Below are positions 10,528 through 22,708 of a stretch of DNA of 64,000 nucleotides, in pieces. Position 1 is the stretch's first letter, and every line of letters begins with the position of its first letter. Source of the stretch: Gigantopelta aegis (Eukaryota > Mollusca > Gastropoda > Neomphalida > Peltospiridae). The DNA lies in the NCBI RefSeq assembly GCF_016097555.1, contig NC_054702.1:83604124-83668123 (forward strand). The letters are read 5' to 3'. The position numbers and the translations under genes were made by a program. The notes under the pieces were generated by a model. It ran no database searches and had not been told where the DNA came from. It saw only the letters and a program-made list of their open reading frames with translations.

Positions 10528-11683
10528 CTTTTTAATTTGTTTTTATATTATAATAAATGTCATCATAGTTTTCATGGGATCATGTCTATGTTTCCTCAGC
10601 TCTGTGTTCTCTCAACTGATCGTAACCCTTACCCTCAGCTCTATATTTCCTCAGCTGACCGTAACCATCTAATAACTTCTGTCAATCTACTAGGATGTAA
10701 CCTATGCATTCCGGGATAAGATTTAAAGGGCTTGAAATTATCACTGTATGGTTATTCGGTTAGTGTGGGAGTGAAATTTTACGGTGTTTTTCCTAGTTTT
10801 CGTACACTCTCCACTTTAATTTCAATTGTATAAAACGAAAACTGTCTAGTAGGTCTTGTTTGGACGGTAAGATGAATGAAATATAGTCCCTTCGGAAATG
10901 TAGTTTGTATCTGTGGGTGGGGTGGGGTCATAATATATGAGCCTAAAAAGGCGAGAGCCGAGGGTGAGATCGAAGACTACGACGGGGGTATGGTGCCCAG
11001 TTCCACCTCTAGCAAATTGCTATATTATTATTGACCCTCACCTTTAGCATTTTTTAGCACATTTCTGAAGGATTTTGAAAACCTCAGTGTTACTCTGAAT
11101 GACAAAACTAGAACACTATCCTTATAGCACACGCCTGACGTATCTAGTCTTTGAAGCAGCTGCAAGCTTGGGGCATTTACTAGCTTAAATATAACATTTA
11201 AATTAATGATTTATGTTGTTTTATTCTTATAAATGGGAACTATTTACTGTGCGTGTAATTCTATATAAACTGGATGCTATTAATATCAGTTCTATAGCGA
11301 TTACAACCATGCTTAACTTTTGTTATAAATTGGGCATATTTCAAAAGTGATCAACACCAGGCTAAAAAAAAATCAAATGAGCAGCTCAAACAAGATTCTG
11401 TTTTATACATGTGAAAAAACATTCTGTTTAAGTTACTATAAACATTAGGAATACCAGAAACACATGGTGTACAAACATTAATATTCTAAGCAAGAAAATA
11501 TAATATCCAGTTTTACCCAATAAAAAAAACCCCTTGATAGCAGGGGGCATGTTTAAATGTCTATAAAGTCAGGAATGCCCCTTTAAGAGTTATGACTGTC
11601 ATTTCTTAAAACACTTTACAATATACAAATGTATAATATTATCTAGGTGTGGTATAACGTGTTCATTAAAATTATAAAGACTA
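10527..11683. other. no gene seen; possible MITE right end at about 11560-11587
   Basis: No exon recognised. GTCAGGAATGCCCCTTTAA near 11569-11587 resembles the right end of the TTAA MITE at 21519-21909, but no matching left end is clear. Confidence 0.4.
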
Positions 11684-12056
11684 AATTTCCATCCGACACC
11701 AAAATATAATTTCCATCCGACACCAAAAACAAAGGGTTAATCAGAGAAGTAAATTAGCTAATCTAGATTTGAAACATGTTTCTTGGTTATGAATTTTTTT
11801 TTAGTTAATCAGTTTTCTCATAAACTTTTGATATAATGTTGCATTGATTCTGTTAAGTTGGCATCTTTGATTTTTATAATGTCCGACACTAAAACTATTT
11901 ATACTTTACCAAGTCAAAATGGGTTAATTACGGAATTTGTTATGCATGGTATTAATGCAGCCCCCCCTACCTCATACAAAACTCTATTACTTTACTTCCT
12001 AATGACTTAAAAGGAATACAAGGGCAAAGATTCAAATTCCATCCGACACCAAAACT
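11684..12056. repeat. dispersed direct repeats of TTCCATCCGACACCAAAA
   Basis: Three close copies of this 18-mer (about 11687, 11709 and 12038) and one diverged copy (about 11880, GTCCGACACTAAAAC). Two are followed by a shared GGGTTAAT segment. Origin unknown; possibly the remains of a longer tandem array. Confidence 0.7.
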
Positions 12057-12479
12057 AGTATTTTGAAATATGCCCAAATACAATTTGAAGATACTAAAAA
12101 AATAATCACAGGTAGAAGACAAACTTTATGGAACGTCTTTGAGAATTGTTTTATACCCCTCGTTCTCGATAAATAAAATAATCCCCATACATTCCATAAA
12201 TTGTATATATTTGCATCATGTTTGTCTCATGCTAACCCTTGCAACATTTCTACAAACTGCTGTTGAAATGGCAATTGTGGTCTTAAGGACTGGAATAAAG
12301 TCCAAATATGTTTTTGTTTTGTTTGGCTGCCCGCTCTATTTGCGACTAATTCATTTTATATTTCGGCCTGATGCAAAAATAGTTTTTTTTTTTTTTTTTT
12401 TATTGTAAATTTGGTTATTATGATGCATAAAAAAAAATTCTCTCTTCTAATTCAAATTGTAAGTTCCATAGCCTAATTA

Positions 12480-12570
12480 CCCGGGGTATCTCGGAGAATG
12501 TGCCTAAGACAGTCGTGCTTCAACCTTCAGTGGATGTAAGCACGAGTCAATTGGTTGATTGATTCTCATT
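12480..12570 (+). mobile_element. 3' fragment of second SINE family (family B)
   Basis: Contains GTGCCTAAGACAGTCGTGCT, then TCAACCTTCAGTGGATGTAA and GCACGA. This matches the 3' part of the fuller copies at 29715-29948 and 34700-34955. Confidence 0.55.
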
Positions 12571-12967
12571 TTAAAACAAACAACAGAAAAACCACGAGAC
12601 AAACATCGAAAAAGTCCGTAACTCTAGATTGTAAATCGAAAAGATTCTGTATCCATATCGGAATGGTTCCGTAGCAGTTTCAATAGTTATAATAATTAAT
12701 ATTTAGCCATAAATGAGATACATATGTGTCATAATTTCGGTATCTACTTCGAAATACAATATATACATTAGCATTTCGTTATATATTTAAAACTAATAAT
12801 AATAATAAAAAAAATCACTTTTATAAATATTTATATAAATAAATATCATTAAAGCACTTTTTATGTTAGTATACGTCTAAATATATATATTATGTTAAAC
12901 TGTGCTAATTTTTAAGTGTATGACATTTGTTTGTTTTCATCCTTCATTGTTAATATGAGTTTTGGCT

Positions 12968-13001
<34 letters not shown>
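12968..13001. repeat. poly(G) tract, 34 nt
   Basis: Thirty-four consecutive G, the longest of at least ten G/C homopolymers in the window. Its true length is hard to sequence or assemble. Confidence 0.9.
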
Positions 13002-13800
13002 CTTTGGTCTTTTTCTCCGCACCCTGTCTGCATTTTTACTTTAAATCAGTAAAAATGTCAAAACTCCGTATGAAAAATAAGCAAAACGCAGTACCAAAAA
13101 TCGGTAAAAGTCCACTCCGGCAGTAACCGAGTAACGCTACAGTGATTATGGTGAATCCACCTGACTCGGCACAACGTACTTTTATTTTGTTATTTATTTG
13201 TTAGAATAGATCTTCAGCGTAAACGGTCAGATGGTCTGCTTTGCAGGAAATCTTACAAAACAAAACAACAACATATGACCACTACTTCCTGTTCATTCGC
13301 GGGCTCTACTGAATCGGGGCATTTGAGATTTCCTCAAATTCTTAGCAATTATATCACCTTTCCCAGTCTGACAAGCAGAAACACGAACACCGATCAGCCA
13401 GTACATTTGAATTATATCCATGTCATTGTTAAATTTCACTTTCGCAATAACAACATTTTTTATTTACACGTGGACCTAAATTGGCTAAACGCACACGATC
13501 CGGGTGTATATTGAAACTGTATTTTTCTTACTTTACAAATTATCAAACCCTAAACATATGGCAAATGTCGTTTGAGTGTGCATGTTAATGTACCATCTGA
13601 CACAACTTGTCAGCAAGTTATTTAATTTACATGAGGTATGGCTCAACGAACATGTACGTTATTCATGTGTGCATAACAGACCATGATGAAACAATATGGA
13701 TCATGGCGTTTCATATATAATTTATGTAATTCGTAATAAATGTTTTATTCACAGTATATGATTATTTGCAAATAAAACAATATGCATGTACATCGGGTGA
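13002..13800. other. no gene seen
   Basis: No exon, RNA gene or repeat family recognised. Confidence 0.5.
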
Positions 13801-13830
13801 TATATACATATATATATATACATACATACA

Positions 13831-13874
<44 letters not shown>
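13800..13874. repeat. (TA)n / (ACAT)n microsatellite left of Tc1 copy 1
   Basis: TA and ACAT/CATA steps run directly into the left terminus of the transposon; another (TA)n tract (15417-15472) abuts its right end. The element, which needs a TA target, seems to have landed in a TA-rich microsatellite. Confidence 0.9.
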
Positions 13875-13876
<2 letters not shown>

Positions 13877-15415
13877 CTGAACAAAATAAGAAACTTCCGC
13901 TAACTTTGCTTGAACATAACTTGATGAAAACAAACCGGGGGAATAATTGTTATATATGCGTTTAAAGAGTGTTCCATGATGCATCGTCTGGTGCAAAAAT
14001 CATGGCCATAGGTTAACAGAAACTGGGAGAAATTTTGACCAAGTGTGGTAGGGGTTAAAAAAAACCCAAACACTTAATAACGGGTATGACCACCTCTTGA
14101 ACTGACCACTGCAGTGCATCGCAGGCGCATAGAATTGACTAAAGTGTTGATTTCTGCCTGTGGAATATTGTTCTATTCCTGAATGAGCGCTTGGCGAAGT
14201 TCGTTAACGTTAGCGGGTGGGTTGGGACGACGCCTCAATCGTCTGTCCAGACTATCCCAGACATGCTCGATGGGGTTGAGATCAGGACTTTTAGCGGGCC
14301 AGTCATCAATGAAATCAATGTTATTTGTCCTAAGAAAAATTACAGTCTCTCTAGCTGTATGAGAGGTGGCATTATCATGCTGAAAAATCGAGATAATGGC
14401 GTTGTTATGGACCAGAGGAATGACGTGATGAGCGAGAATGTCAACGCGGTAACGTTGAGCATTTAAATTGCCATCAATGACGACTAGTGGTGAACGATAA
14501 CCATGGGCAATGGCTGCCCAGACCATGACACAACCCCCACCCCCGAAACGATCTCGTTCAAGAACACAACAGTCAGTACAGAGTTCATTTCTCCTACGGT
14601 AGACGCGCACCCTGCCATCACCACGTTGTAAAGAAAATCTGGATTCATCCGAAAAAAGAACGGTATTCCAGCGTCGCCGTATCCAACGAGTGTGTACACG
14701 TGCCCAATTAAGACGATTTAGACGATGACGTTGCGTTAAAACGCATCCGACGTAAGGACGTCGTGCATGTAAACCGTTCTCCCGCAGACGATTACGAACA
14801 GTTTGCCCACTGATTCGGTTATTATGAAGCCCAGGTGTGTTAGCAGCAGTAGCAGTGGCAGTTTGGAATCGATTGCGCAAATGCGTGTTCATGATATAGC
14901 GGTCTTGACCACGCGTTGTAACACGCGGACGTCCACGACGTGGCAAATCGTTGGTGCTTCCTGTCGTTCGAAATCTTACGCGAAGATTTCGTATCGCTCG
15001 ACTAGAACTCCCAACATGCCTTGCAACGTCTTCTGTCGACATGCCAGCATCAAGCATGCCAATCGCCCGTTCGCGTATATTATTGGGTATTCCTGGCATA
15101 CTAAAAATGCTACAATGTAAAAAACTTTTTTTTTTTTTACAAATTTTAAAGCATTTTCGTTCACTTAACAACAATGTCAGTAAGACAAGTAAAACAAATT
15201 GACCGAATACTACACGGGACATGTCGAACCATGCATGCACGTGCAAATTGAATTTCACGTTGTCGACGATTAACAGTGCAAAAATAAGCGATAAAATTCA
15301 TGAATCCTGATAATACAGCTCAAGGCTAATACTACCTATATAATTTCATTACACAATGAATTCTTTAACACAACAAATACTATATGTACAAATCGGAAGT
15401 TTCTTTTTTGGTTCA

Positions 15416-15418
<3 letters not shown>
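13875..15418 (-). mobile_element. Tc1-like DNA transposon, copy 1 (nearly intact)
   Basis: A 1,544-bp element with imperfect inverted termini: left TACTGAACAAAATAAGAAAC, right (reverse complement) TACTGAACCAAAAAAGAAAC. It is flanked by TA, the invariant Tc1/mariner target. It encodes one transposase on the minus strand (14074-15099). The copy at 59058-60591 is a more decayed sister with the same ends. The exact outer base is ambiguous because the flanks are themselves TA repeats. Confidence 0.93.
14074..15099 (-). pseudogene. Tc1-like transposase with one in-frame nonsense codon
   Basis: A cut-and-paste transposase of 341 codons from ATG 15099 to TAA 14074-14076. The N-terminal half holds the paired helix-turn-helix DNA-binding domains with a GRPR motif (residues 56-59). 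The catalytic triad is visible as Asp151 (FSDESRF), Asp242 (QHDN) and Glu278 (PIEH), with 35 residues between the last two (DD35E). Codon 309 is TAG (14173-14175) where the sister copy has TGG, so the last 32 residues (NNIPQAE...GGHTRY) are cut off although still readable. All catalytic residues precede the stop; whether the truncated protein works is unknown. The absence of any other lesion I could see suggests recent activity. Confidence 0.92.

Positions 15419-15472
<54 letters not shown>
15417..15472. repeat. (TA)n microsatellite right of Tc1 copy 1
   Basis: About 28 TA units starting immediately at the transposon terminus. A second interrupted TA tract follows at about 15558-15603. Confidence 0.95.
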
Positions 15473-15474
<2 letters not shown>

Positions 15475-15603
15475 GATACACCTTTTTATATATATTTATA
15501 CTGGCTCTCCAAGAGATAGAGCGCTATACCAGCCACACCAGGATGAATACTGTATTGTATATATATATATATATATACATGTATATATATATATATATAT
15601 ATA

Positions 15604-15896
15604 CATGCACCATTTTAGTTAGTTTGGATGGATTGTAAGTTATTTTTACTACTTTGAAAGGTGATGTTACCTTGTTATTACTGTTTCAGAAATATTCATA
15701 TAGCCAACATACAGTTTGAATTTTTGTTGGCCGTTTTATTTTTATGTGCATGTCAGAAGACCAAGCAAAATATAAAATAGATTTTCAGGAGGAAAAGTTG
15801 CTATTTATGTTAATAAATTCACATGGTTGTTAAAACAAAATAAAAAATACTGACACGTTTGCAGTTCTTTGCAGGCCTACGCACACACCATATGCA

Positions 15897-15947
<51 letters not shown>

Positions 15948-16830
15948 GCACGCACGCACACACACGGTTGCATGCATGCAGGTTCTTAACCTTATGTGAC
16001 ACCCAATGGCCGATGTGTATTTTTGTGCTGGGGTGTCGTAAACATTCATTCATTCATTCATTCATTCATTCATGCATGTACAATATACACAATCACGTTC
16101 TGTACAACCACCGTATACAGATGGTTGGCTCATACGGATCTATTTGTACACTAAAAGTCGATTTGGCATAATTTAAAATTGTTCGCTTACTACAGCTCAC
16201 AGCATAATAGATTATTCACTATAGGGAATCTGAAGCACAGTTTCCGTGGTGACAAATAAAAATACGCTTGTTGTCAAAGGAATACGGCTGTCATTTATAT
16301 TCAACAATCCAGGTTAGGTAAAGATGAAAAATATATCATAAACTATGTAATAGAATATTCAAGTCGCCATGTAAACAGACACATCAACATATGAGACTGC
16401 TTAACTACCTTTGTGAAGAAACAATATGATATACTAAAATAGTGTTAGGCTAACAGATGCCGATAAACAGACCTGTCCGCAGTAACAAGACCTGAATATA
16501 TATACCAGGATTCTACATGTATACAGACTCGACGCTCATTCAGTGACAAAAATAAAACCTAACACTGGAAGTTGATAACATCGATCTACCGTGGTTAATT
16601 ATTAAGGCAAGTGTATACTACATGTATTAATATAGCCTGGACTCCCGAGCGAATTAGTTCGTTGTCCTGAAATCGTCCTTAGAAATAGCAGAAACAATTA
16701 AGGCAAATAAAAAAACAGAAAGCTAATGTTCATGAAAAGATTTATTCAGTGGCAAAAAGCTTTTACAAAACAACAGACCCCCCCCCAAAAAAAAACACCA
16801 AAAAAAAAACAATAATAATAATAAAAACAA

Positions 16831-16861
<31 letters not shown>

Positions 16862-17437
16862 GAAATAAGAAATAAAATAACTAAATAAATAAATAATAAT
16901 AGCAACTCAATAAAATAAATAAATAATATATATATTTAAAATAGGACGTTCGATAACCTTATGGACTTGACAGTTGATTTTTTTTTTTTTTTTTTAAATA
17001 GTTTATTGACACAGAAATGTGTAATGTTAGGGTTGGGGACCCAAGTTAACTTACATATAAAAAATAATAATAACATATTGATATCAAAATGAAATGGAGC
17101 AACAACAAAGTGAAAATAAAATATAGACTAAATAAAGAGATACTGTAAGATATACTTCCCAAACAAGCATCAATGACCGCTTGTTACGTCGATGGAATGC
17201 ATATATCGCCAATTATCGAAAACCGTACGAAATCGAAAACCGTATTATTTTACTTCCTGGTATTTTGTAATGTCTGTGCATGTTCGATCGTTGACACGAC
17301 AACAACGTCTTGTTAAGGAAGTACACTTAAAACAAATTTCCTTAAAAATGCGGAAAAAAAAGAGGTAAGAATAAGTTTTATGCACAATGAAAGTTATTAT
17401 TGCAGTTAATTTGTGCCCTGGATACACTACCCCCAAT
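15604..17437. other. no gene seen; several microsatellites
   Basis: Contains (CA)n at about 15899-15965, ATTC repeats near 16045-16072, an (AAT)n tract at about 16810-16860 and a poly-T at 16979-16995. The sequence after that poly-T looks like an antisense retroposon 3' end, but its body is not recognisable. No exon seen. Confidence 0.5.
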
Positions 17438-18401
17438 GGTGTCCTCCCATTTTGCCTACAAGCCACTTTGCCTACACTCAGTATGAAAAGATGCCATCCC
17501 CAGTTAAATGTGGAGCATTCCATGTATGTATAAAAATAACATGACAAAATAATATGACAAACATATTTTATTATAAAAACAAGATTAACATTACACAACA
17601 AAAACAGTTAAACTATAAAATGACCTCACAAATATTAAACAAATATTTTGTACAAAGTTGAACTTTAATCCTATATCAAAGAATCAAGAAGGCCATTTCA
17701 CTTTGATCACATATTAAAGATCACAGTATGGGATCATTGGACGAATACTAATCACCATAAAGAGCATGAAATCACCTTTGTGCAACTAAGCCCCAATTAC
17801 ATAACTTATGTTCATTATAATCTTAATTGTTTATGTAATACAATATTTTTATATTGGTTTGAGACTGGGGCTGCCCCCCCCCCCCCCCCCTAAGGTTACC
17901 AATACGAGTGCTGCACCTCCTTTCAACTACTAAATAATTCCTGCGATGGGAACCCCAACCTTTCCTACCAACCTCCCCTCCACCTCCACCCCCAGTAGGG
18001 CTAATATAAAAATATATTGTTTAAATTTTGACCGCCCGATCTAAAATGCGCCCAAATTATTAATTAAGGAATAGATATAAAATATAGTATTAGGACTGCG
18101 CATCAAATTCTGTAAGAGCCCAATATATATTTTTGGCTGTAAAATTTAAAATTGTTCCATATATTTCTGTCCCGGACCAGATCACTAGCTATCCAGAGAC
18201 CGGGCCCGGGACAGACATGCTTGAAACCCTAGCATGTAAATAAATATTGGAATGGAATGGTTTGAGACACAAAATAATAGGGATTGTCCCACTATGAACT
18301 GGGGATGTCACTTTTTCACACTGTAGGCAAACTGAGTGTAGGCATACTGGGTTGTAGGCAAAATGGGTGTAGGCAAAGTGGGTTGTAGGCAGAATGGGAG
18401 G
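17438..18401. mobile_element. candidate non-autonomous element with GTAGGCAAA-repeat inverted ends
   Basis: The left end reads CCTCCCATTTTGCCTACA followed by CCACTTTGCCTACACTCAG. The right end carries the reverse complement, expanded to five GTAGGCA-type units and ending GTAGGCAGAATGGGAGG. The inner parts of the arms also match (AACTGGGGATG). About 960 bp with no transposase. The interior includes a C17 run at 17874-17890. Superfamily unknown. Confidence 0.55.
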
Positions 18402-18507
18402 GACCCCCCCCCCCCATCCACTCCACCCGACAATACAATATGACGTGAATATCATCATGGTGCCTAGGGTAGTGTAAAATTTATGTTTAGTGTAGGTATG
18501 AGAACAA

Positions 18508-18812
18508 GTTTGTTTTGTTGAACGACATCACTAGAGTACATTTATTTATTAATATTCGGCTATTGGATATCAAACATTTGGTAAGTCTTAGAGAGGAAAC
18601 CCGCTATATTTTTCCATGAGTAGCAAAGGATCTGTTGTATGCACCATCTCATAGACAGCATAGCACATACAACGGTCTTTGATGTAGGCCTACCAGTCGG
18701 TGTCGCGGTGCACTAGCTGGAACAAGAAATTGCTCACTGGGCCCACCGACGGGGATCGACCCCAGACCTATCGTGCATCATGCGAGCGCGTTTACCCGAT
18801 CTAGCCCCCAAT
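18508..18812 (-). mobile_element. tRNA-headed SINE copy
   Basis: Minus-strand copy with the full body (GGGCCCACCGACGG-side head region, AGGAAACCCGCTATATTTTT on the plus strand) and the tail complement of GTTCAACAAAACAAAC. Moderately diverged. Confidence 0.83.
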
Positions 18813-19041
18813 AAATGATAATTCCGAATCAAAAATATTATTGGTAGTAGGCCTAAATCTTCTTGTTATTCATAATACGATAACGTAGCGCTGACATCGA
18901 GTCGACACGGTCTTCTGTAACTGAGTTGTAGGCATGGGCATATGGGGACTCTTTGATTTAGGGGGGCTGGAGGGGTTGATTTGCCCGAAATTTTACCCAG
19001 ATAAAAACTGCCCGAATTTTCCCCACTGTTTTCCCGAATTT

Positions 19042-19087
19042 GGGGGGGGGGGGGCAATTGCTCCCTGCCCCCCCCCCCCCCCCCCCC
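19042..19087. repeat. inverted homopolymers G13 ... C20
   Basis: Thirteen G at 19042-19054, then CAATTGCTCCCTG, then twenty C at 19068-19087. This is a perfect short hairpin or G-quadruplex-prone site. Confidence 0.85.
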
Positions 19088-19541
19088 GGGTCGTACGCCC
19101 ATGGTTGTAGGCGATCGAAAACGTCCGTAACTAAGGCCTATTCCCCGAATCCCTTAGAATTTTTGCTTCGCGTCCTCGATCTCAGTCAGCTCCACACCCA
19201 CAATGTCTGCTTACTTCCGCCGAAACCCTCCCCATGAGGCTTGCACAAACGCAAGCCTGTGAATCATGACTGTGATTATCTTTTGAGTATCCTACCGTAC
19301 AAAGATAATACACTCTGGCCCTTCTAAACTATTTCTGGTTCACGCCCTACTTCTTCGCTAATCAGGACACCACTTCATTATGTAGGTCACCTTTGCGCTC
19401 AATTACTATTAAAACGCTAAAAATTTCAAAAGTATGGAGGTATTTAGTAATACAATCGCTCATCGAGTGACGTCAACAAAAGAAACGTTGACTTTTCTGT
19501 AAATATTCATCCCTACACTAACTTTGAATCGACAGTTAACA
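19088..19541. other. no gene seen
   Basis: No exon or repeat recognised upstream of tRNA-Lys copy b. Confidence 0.4.
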
Positions 19542-19614
19542 GCCTTCGTAGCTCAGTCGGTAGAGCATCAGACTTTTAATCTGAGGGTCTAGGGTTCGAG
19601 TCCCTACGTCGGCT
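19542..19614 (+). tRNA. tRNA-Lys(UUU), copy b
   Basis: 73 nt, identical to copies a and c over the mature region as far as I can see: anticodon TTT, intact A and B boxes, and a T-run terminator immediately 3'. It carries the same two acceptor-stem mismatches. About 150 bp of 3' flank (ATAAATAACATATTCTTAAA, then GATTTATATTTTA) is shared with copy e, showing origin by segmental duplication rather than retroposition. Confidence 0.87.
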
Positions 19615-20250
19615 GGAATTTTTTTTTTCCCCCGATTAAATACACTAAATTAATATTTGCTGAAATTGTGTCTATTAGTTAATTAATATACACTATAAAT
19701 AACATATTCTTAAATTTTCAACTTCATCAAGATTTATATTTTAGATCATATATGGTCTCTCTTTTTTTCTTTCTTGAGGTACATAATATGCACTATATCG
19801 TAGTGTTTCAAGTATCTGAACATATCAATGGAATGAATAGTCCAGGAACATTAGGGTGGGGTGGGTGGGTATTATTTTGACGAATAATAGAGGATACTAA
19901 ATAAATTACCAGTCTTAATATTCACTTCAATGTCATAAAGGGTTGGTTTTTATCATTATTGTTATGGTTGTTCTTTATTTTTCTTAACGAGAGTTGTAAC
20001 AACAACGCAACAGATACAGCCAAAGACATAATTAAAGCACAGAGACAAACAAGTATAAATATTAGTAATAAATAAATAAGAACAATAATAATAAATAAAA
20101 AATTAAATATAATATTAGCTGTATTTTACAATTTTGTACGTGCACACAAGGTGTACCTGTATTTTGCTGTGTACTGTATCTCAATTATTAATTAACGTGT
20201 TAAAAATTTATTTTTAAAAATACTTTTTTTTACTATATTTGCAAAGTATC

Positions 20251-20665
20251 CTATATAATTATGTCTGCTGCAAATCCAACTGGAGAGAAAACGTATATAT
20301 TTTTAAAACATAATGATCTGTTTGTTATAACCTTATAGAGTAATGTCCATGTAGATAAGCGAAGGAGATGTCCTAGGAAAGATAGTTTATGAGTGTCTAT
20401 TTTTGCCTCAACTGAAATAGTACCAATTAACTCTAAACACGTGTTTGTTCGTGTTCTTTTGGGTAAACCCTGAATACTTTTTATTGCAAATCTGAAGGCC
20501 CTTTCTAGTGCTAATAACTCGCTTTTAGTAACAGAGTTCCACAGTTCACACCCATAGAGAGCTTTTGATAAGCAAAGAGAATTAACTAATTTTACATCTG
20601 TAACTGGGTGTAGTCCGCATGGGTGACACCCTGATTGTAAAAGTACCATACTTGTAGACTTGATA
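20251..20665 (-). pseudogene. 5'-truncated LINE reverse-transcriptase C-terminal fragment
   Basis: On the minus strand an open frame reads VKLVNSLCLSKALYGCELW, then LLALERAFRFAIKSIQGLP and VEAKIDTHKLSFLGHL. This is the region just after the reverse-transcriptase catalytic core of non-LTR retrotransposons (the YGCELW segment is typical). All catalytic RT motifs and the endonuclease are absent. It is a dead 5'-truncated copy lying between two diverged direct repeats (about 19885-19975 and 20680-20815). Confidence 0.75.
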
Positions 20666-21077
20666 GTCTTTAATTTGATTAAATATAGAGGATAATAAAT
20701 GAACTACCAGTTATCATCAAGTTTATAACCTATGTAAAAAAAAATCACTTCACTGTCATAAGGTGGGGTTGTTGTTTTTTTGTCTCTATTGTTGTGGTTG
20801 TTCCTTTGTTTTACAGTCACCAATATTATCTTATTTGTACTTAGGAAAGGGGTCTGGTAATTTGGACAACCGTTCCCAGTATTTTGTAGACTGATAATTA
20901 TAGCATAAATATGTATTTAGTCCAAATCTATATTTATTTAGTAATGAATTTTTGGCATTAAGAAATCAGTATACACATGTATACTACTTTCATTTATTTA
21001 ATTTAGTAAATACTGATAAAATAAAATAAAATAAAATAAAATATGAATAGAACGACGTCGTTGCACTAAGTGACTAC

Positions 21078-21405
21078 GAGCGGGATTTAGCTCAGTCGGT
21101 TGAGTTCTATCGTGCGGTGCTTGCGTCGCAGGATCGAACCACCTCGGTTGATCCATTCAACTGAATGTTTTTTCTTATTCCAACCAGTGCACCACAAATG
21201 GACAAATGCCGTGGTATGTACTTTCCTGTCTGTGGGAAAATGTATATATTATGATACGAAATTTCCCTTGCTGCATTAGGAAACATGTAGCAGGTTAATT
21301 TCTTCTGGTGACTACATGTCAGAATTATCAAATGTTTGACATCCAATAGCCGATGATTAATTAATCAATGTGCTCCAGTGGTGTCGTTAAACATAACAAA
21401 TTTTA
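21078..21405 (+). mobile_element. tRNA-headed SINE copy
   Basis: The head GCGGGATTTAGCTCAGTCGG and B box GGATCGAACC are preserved. The tail contains GACATCCAATAGCCGATGAT, then GTGCTCCAGTGGTGTCGTTA and AACATAACAAA. Confidence 0.85.
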
Positions 21406-21518
21406 TGTGATATGTAAAAGACATGCAAAACTAGTTAATCTTTGCGATCCTTACTCATACATTAAAAAAACACTTCATCATTCACAAAAGCAATATTTTA
21501 CGCTTACTCTGCAATCTG

Positions 21519-21909
21519 TTAAAGGGACATTCCTGAGTTTGTTGCATTGTAAGATGTTTCCTACTAATAAAATATTTCTACGATTAAACTTACATATTAA
21601 ATATATTTTCTTGTTTAGAACATCAGTGTCTGTATATTCAATGTGTTTCTGGTCGTCTTAATATTTGTAAGAAGCGCAAACTGGATTTTGTCTTCAAATA
21701 ATTTCGTACGTACGAAAAAATAATATTTTAGGACATAAAATGAAATTTAACCTAGTACAAATATTAGAACGATCAGAAACACGTTTAATACACAGCCACT
21801 AATATTTTATGCAGACAAATATATTTGATATGTAATTACAATCGTTAAAAAGTCTCTCTTAGTCGATAACATCTTAAAACTTGCTGCAAACTCAGGAATG
21901 TCCCTTTAA
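21519..21909. mobile_element. TTAA-ended MITE, TTCCTGAGTTTG subfamily
   Basis: 391 bp with inverted ends TTAAAGGGACATTCCTGAGT at both termini and no coding capacity. It shares the TTAAAGGGAC tip with the elements at 4237, 42221 and 57975, but the inner terminal sequence defines a separate subfamily. Confidence 0.8.
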
Positions 21910-21956
21910 TTACTCTTGAACACTGATTACTACAACAAAATAAATAATCGCAACAG

Positions 21957-21987
<31 letters not shown>

Positions 21988-22026
21988 TTCAGTGTTTTAT
22001 GTATTCACTTCACTATTTTCGTATCG

Positions 22027-22099
22027 GCCTTCGTAGCTCAGTCGGTAGAGCATCAGACTTTTAATCTGAGGGTCTAGGGTTCGAGTCCCTACGTCGGCT
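22027..22099 (+). tRNA. tRNA-Lys(UUU), copy c
   Basis: 73 nt with anticodon TTT in loop CTTTTAA, intact internal promoter boxes, and a TTTTT run about 5 nt downstream. The acceptor stem GCCTTCG/CGTCGGC has the same two mismatches as copies a and b. Confidence 0.86.
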
Positions 22100-22708
22100 G
22101 TAATGTTTTTGCTATCTTTTTGTTTTGAGAGTAGTAGGATTTATTTCTCTTGATTGAAACATATTTTATTGCTTTTTAAAGAACAAATGGATTAGGCACA
22201 GGTTACACAACTTACTAGGCCTTCTCCATGTTACAACAGTAATATATTTTTTTGCAATTTAAATATGAACAGAAATAAATATTATTGAAAAAGAAAAAGA
22301 AGAAAGAATAAAGAAAACAGAAAAAAGACGCAATGATGTTTTCTATGTGTTCTATAATTAGACATCAGGTTTGATAAAGGAAAACACAAAACACAAACAA
22401 GGCATCGCAATGATTACGTAATGGCTACAAAAATAATAATAGCAATAAAATAAATAAATAGTAATAATTTTAAAGATCCATACTTTATTTACTAATTCCT
22501 CTCTAGGGTGATAAAACGTGTATTTGCAATGGGGACATACTGCTATACTGTTCTGATACTGCAAAAAAATGATAAGCTAAATCAGTCCATCCACTGATTA
22601 ACTGGATTCGTCAACTAGATTTCCCCAAATAAATTACCATTGTCCTACATTTTGTCCACAGACTGTATTCATTAACATAAATTGTGTCTACAAAGAGGAA
22701 TATGTTTT
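22100..22708. other. no gene seen
   Basis: AT-rich spacer between tRNA-Lys copies c and d; nothing recognised. Confidence 0.5.

Noticed and set aside
14173-15258. Extended N-terminus upstream of the transposase (start at 15258)
   Set aside because: The extra 53 residues precede MPGIPNN and cover poly-T sequence and terminal DNA; the sister copy and the second Tc1 family both start at the MP[GTR] methionine.
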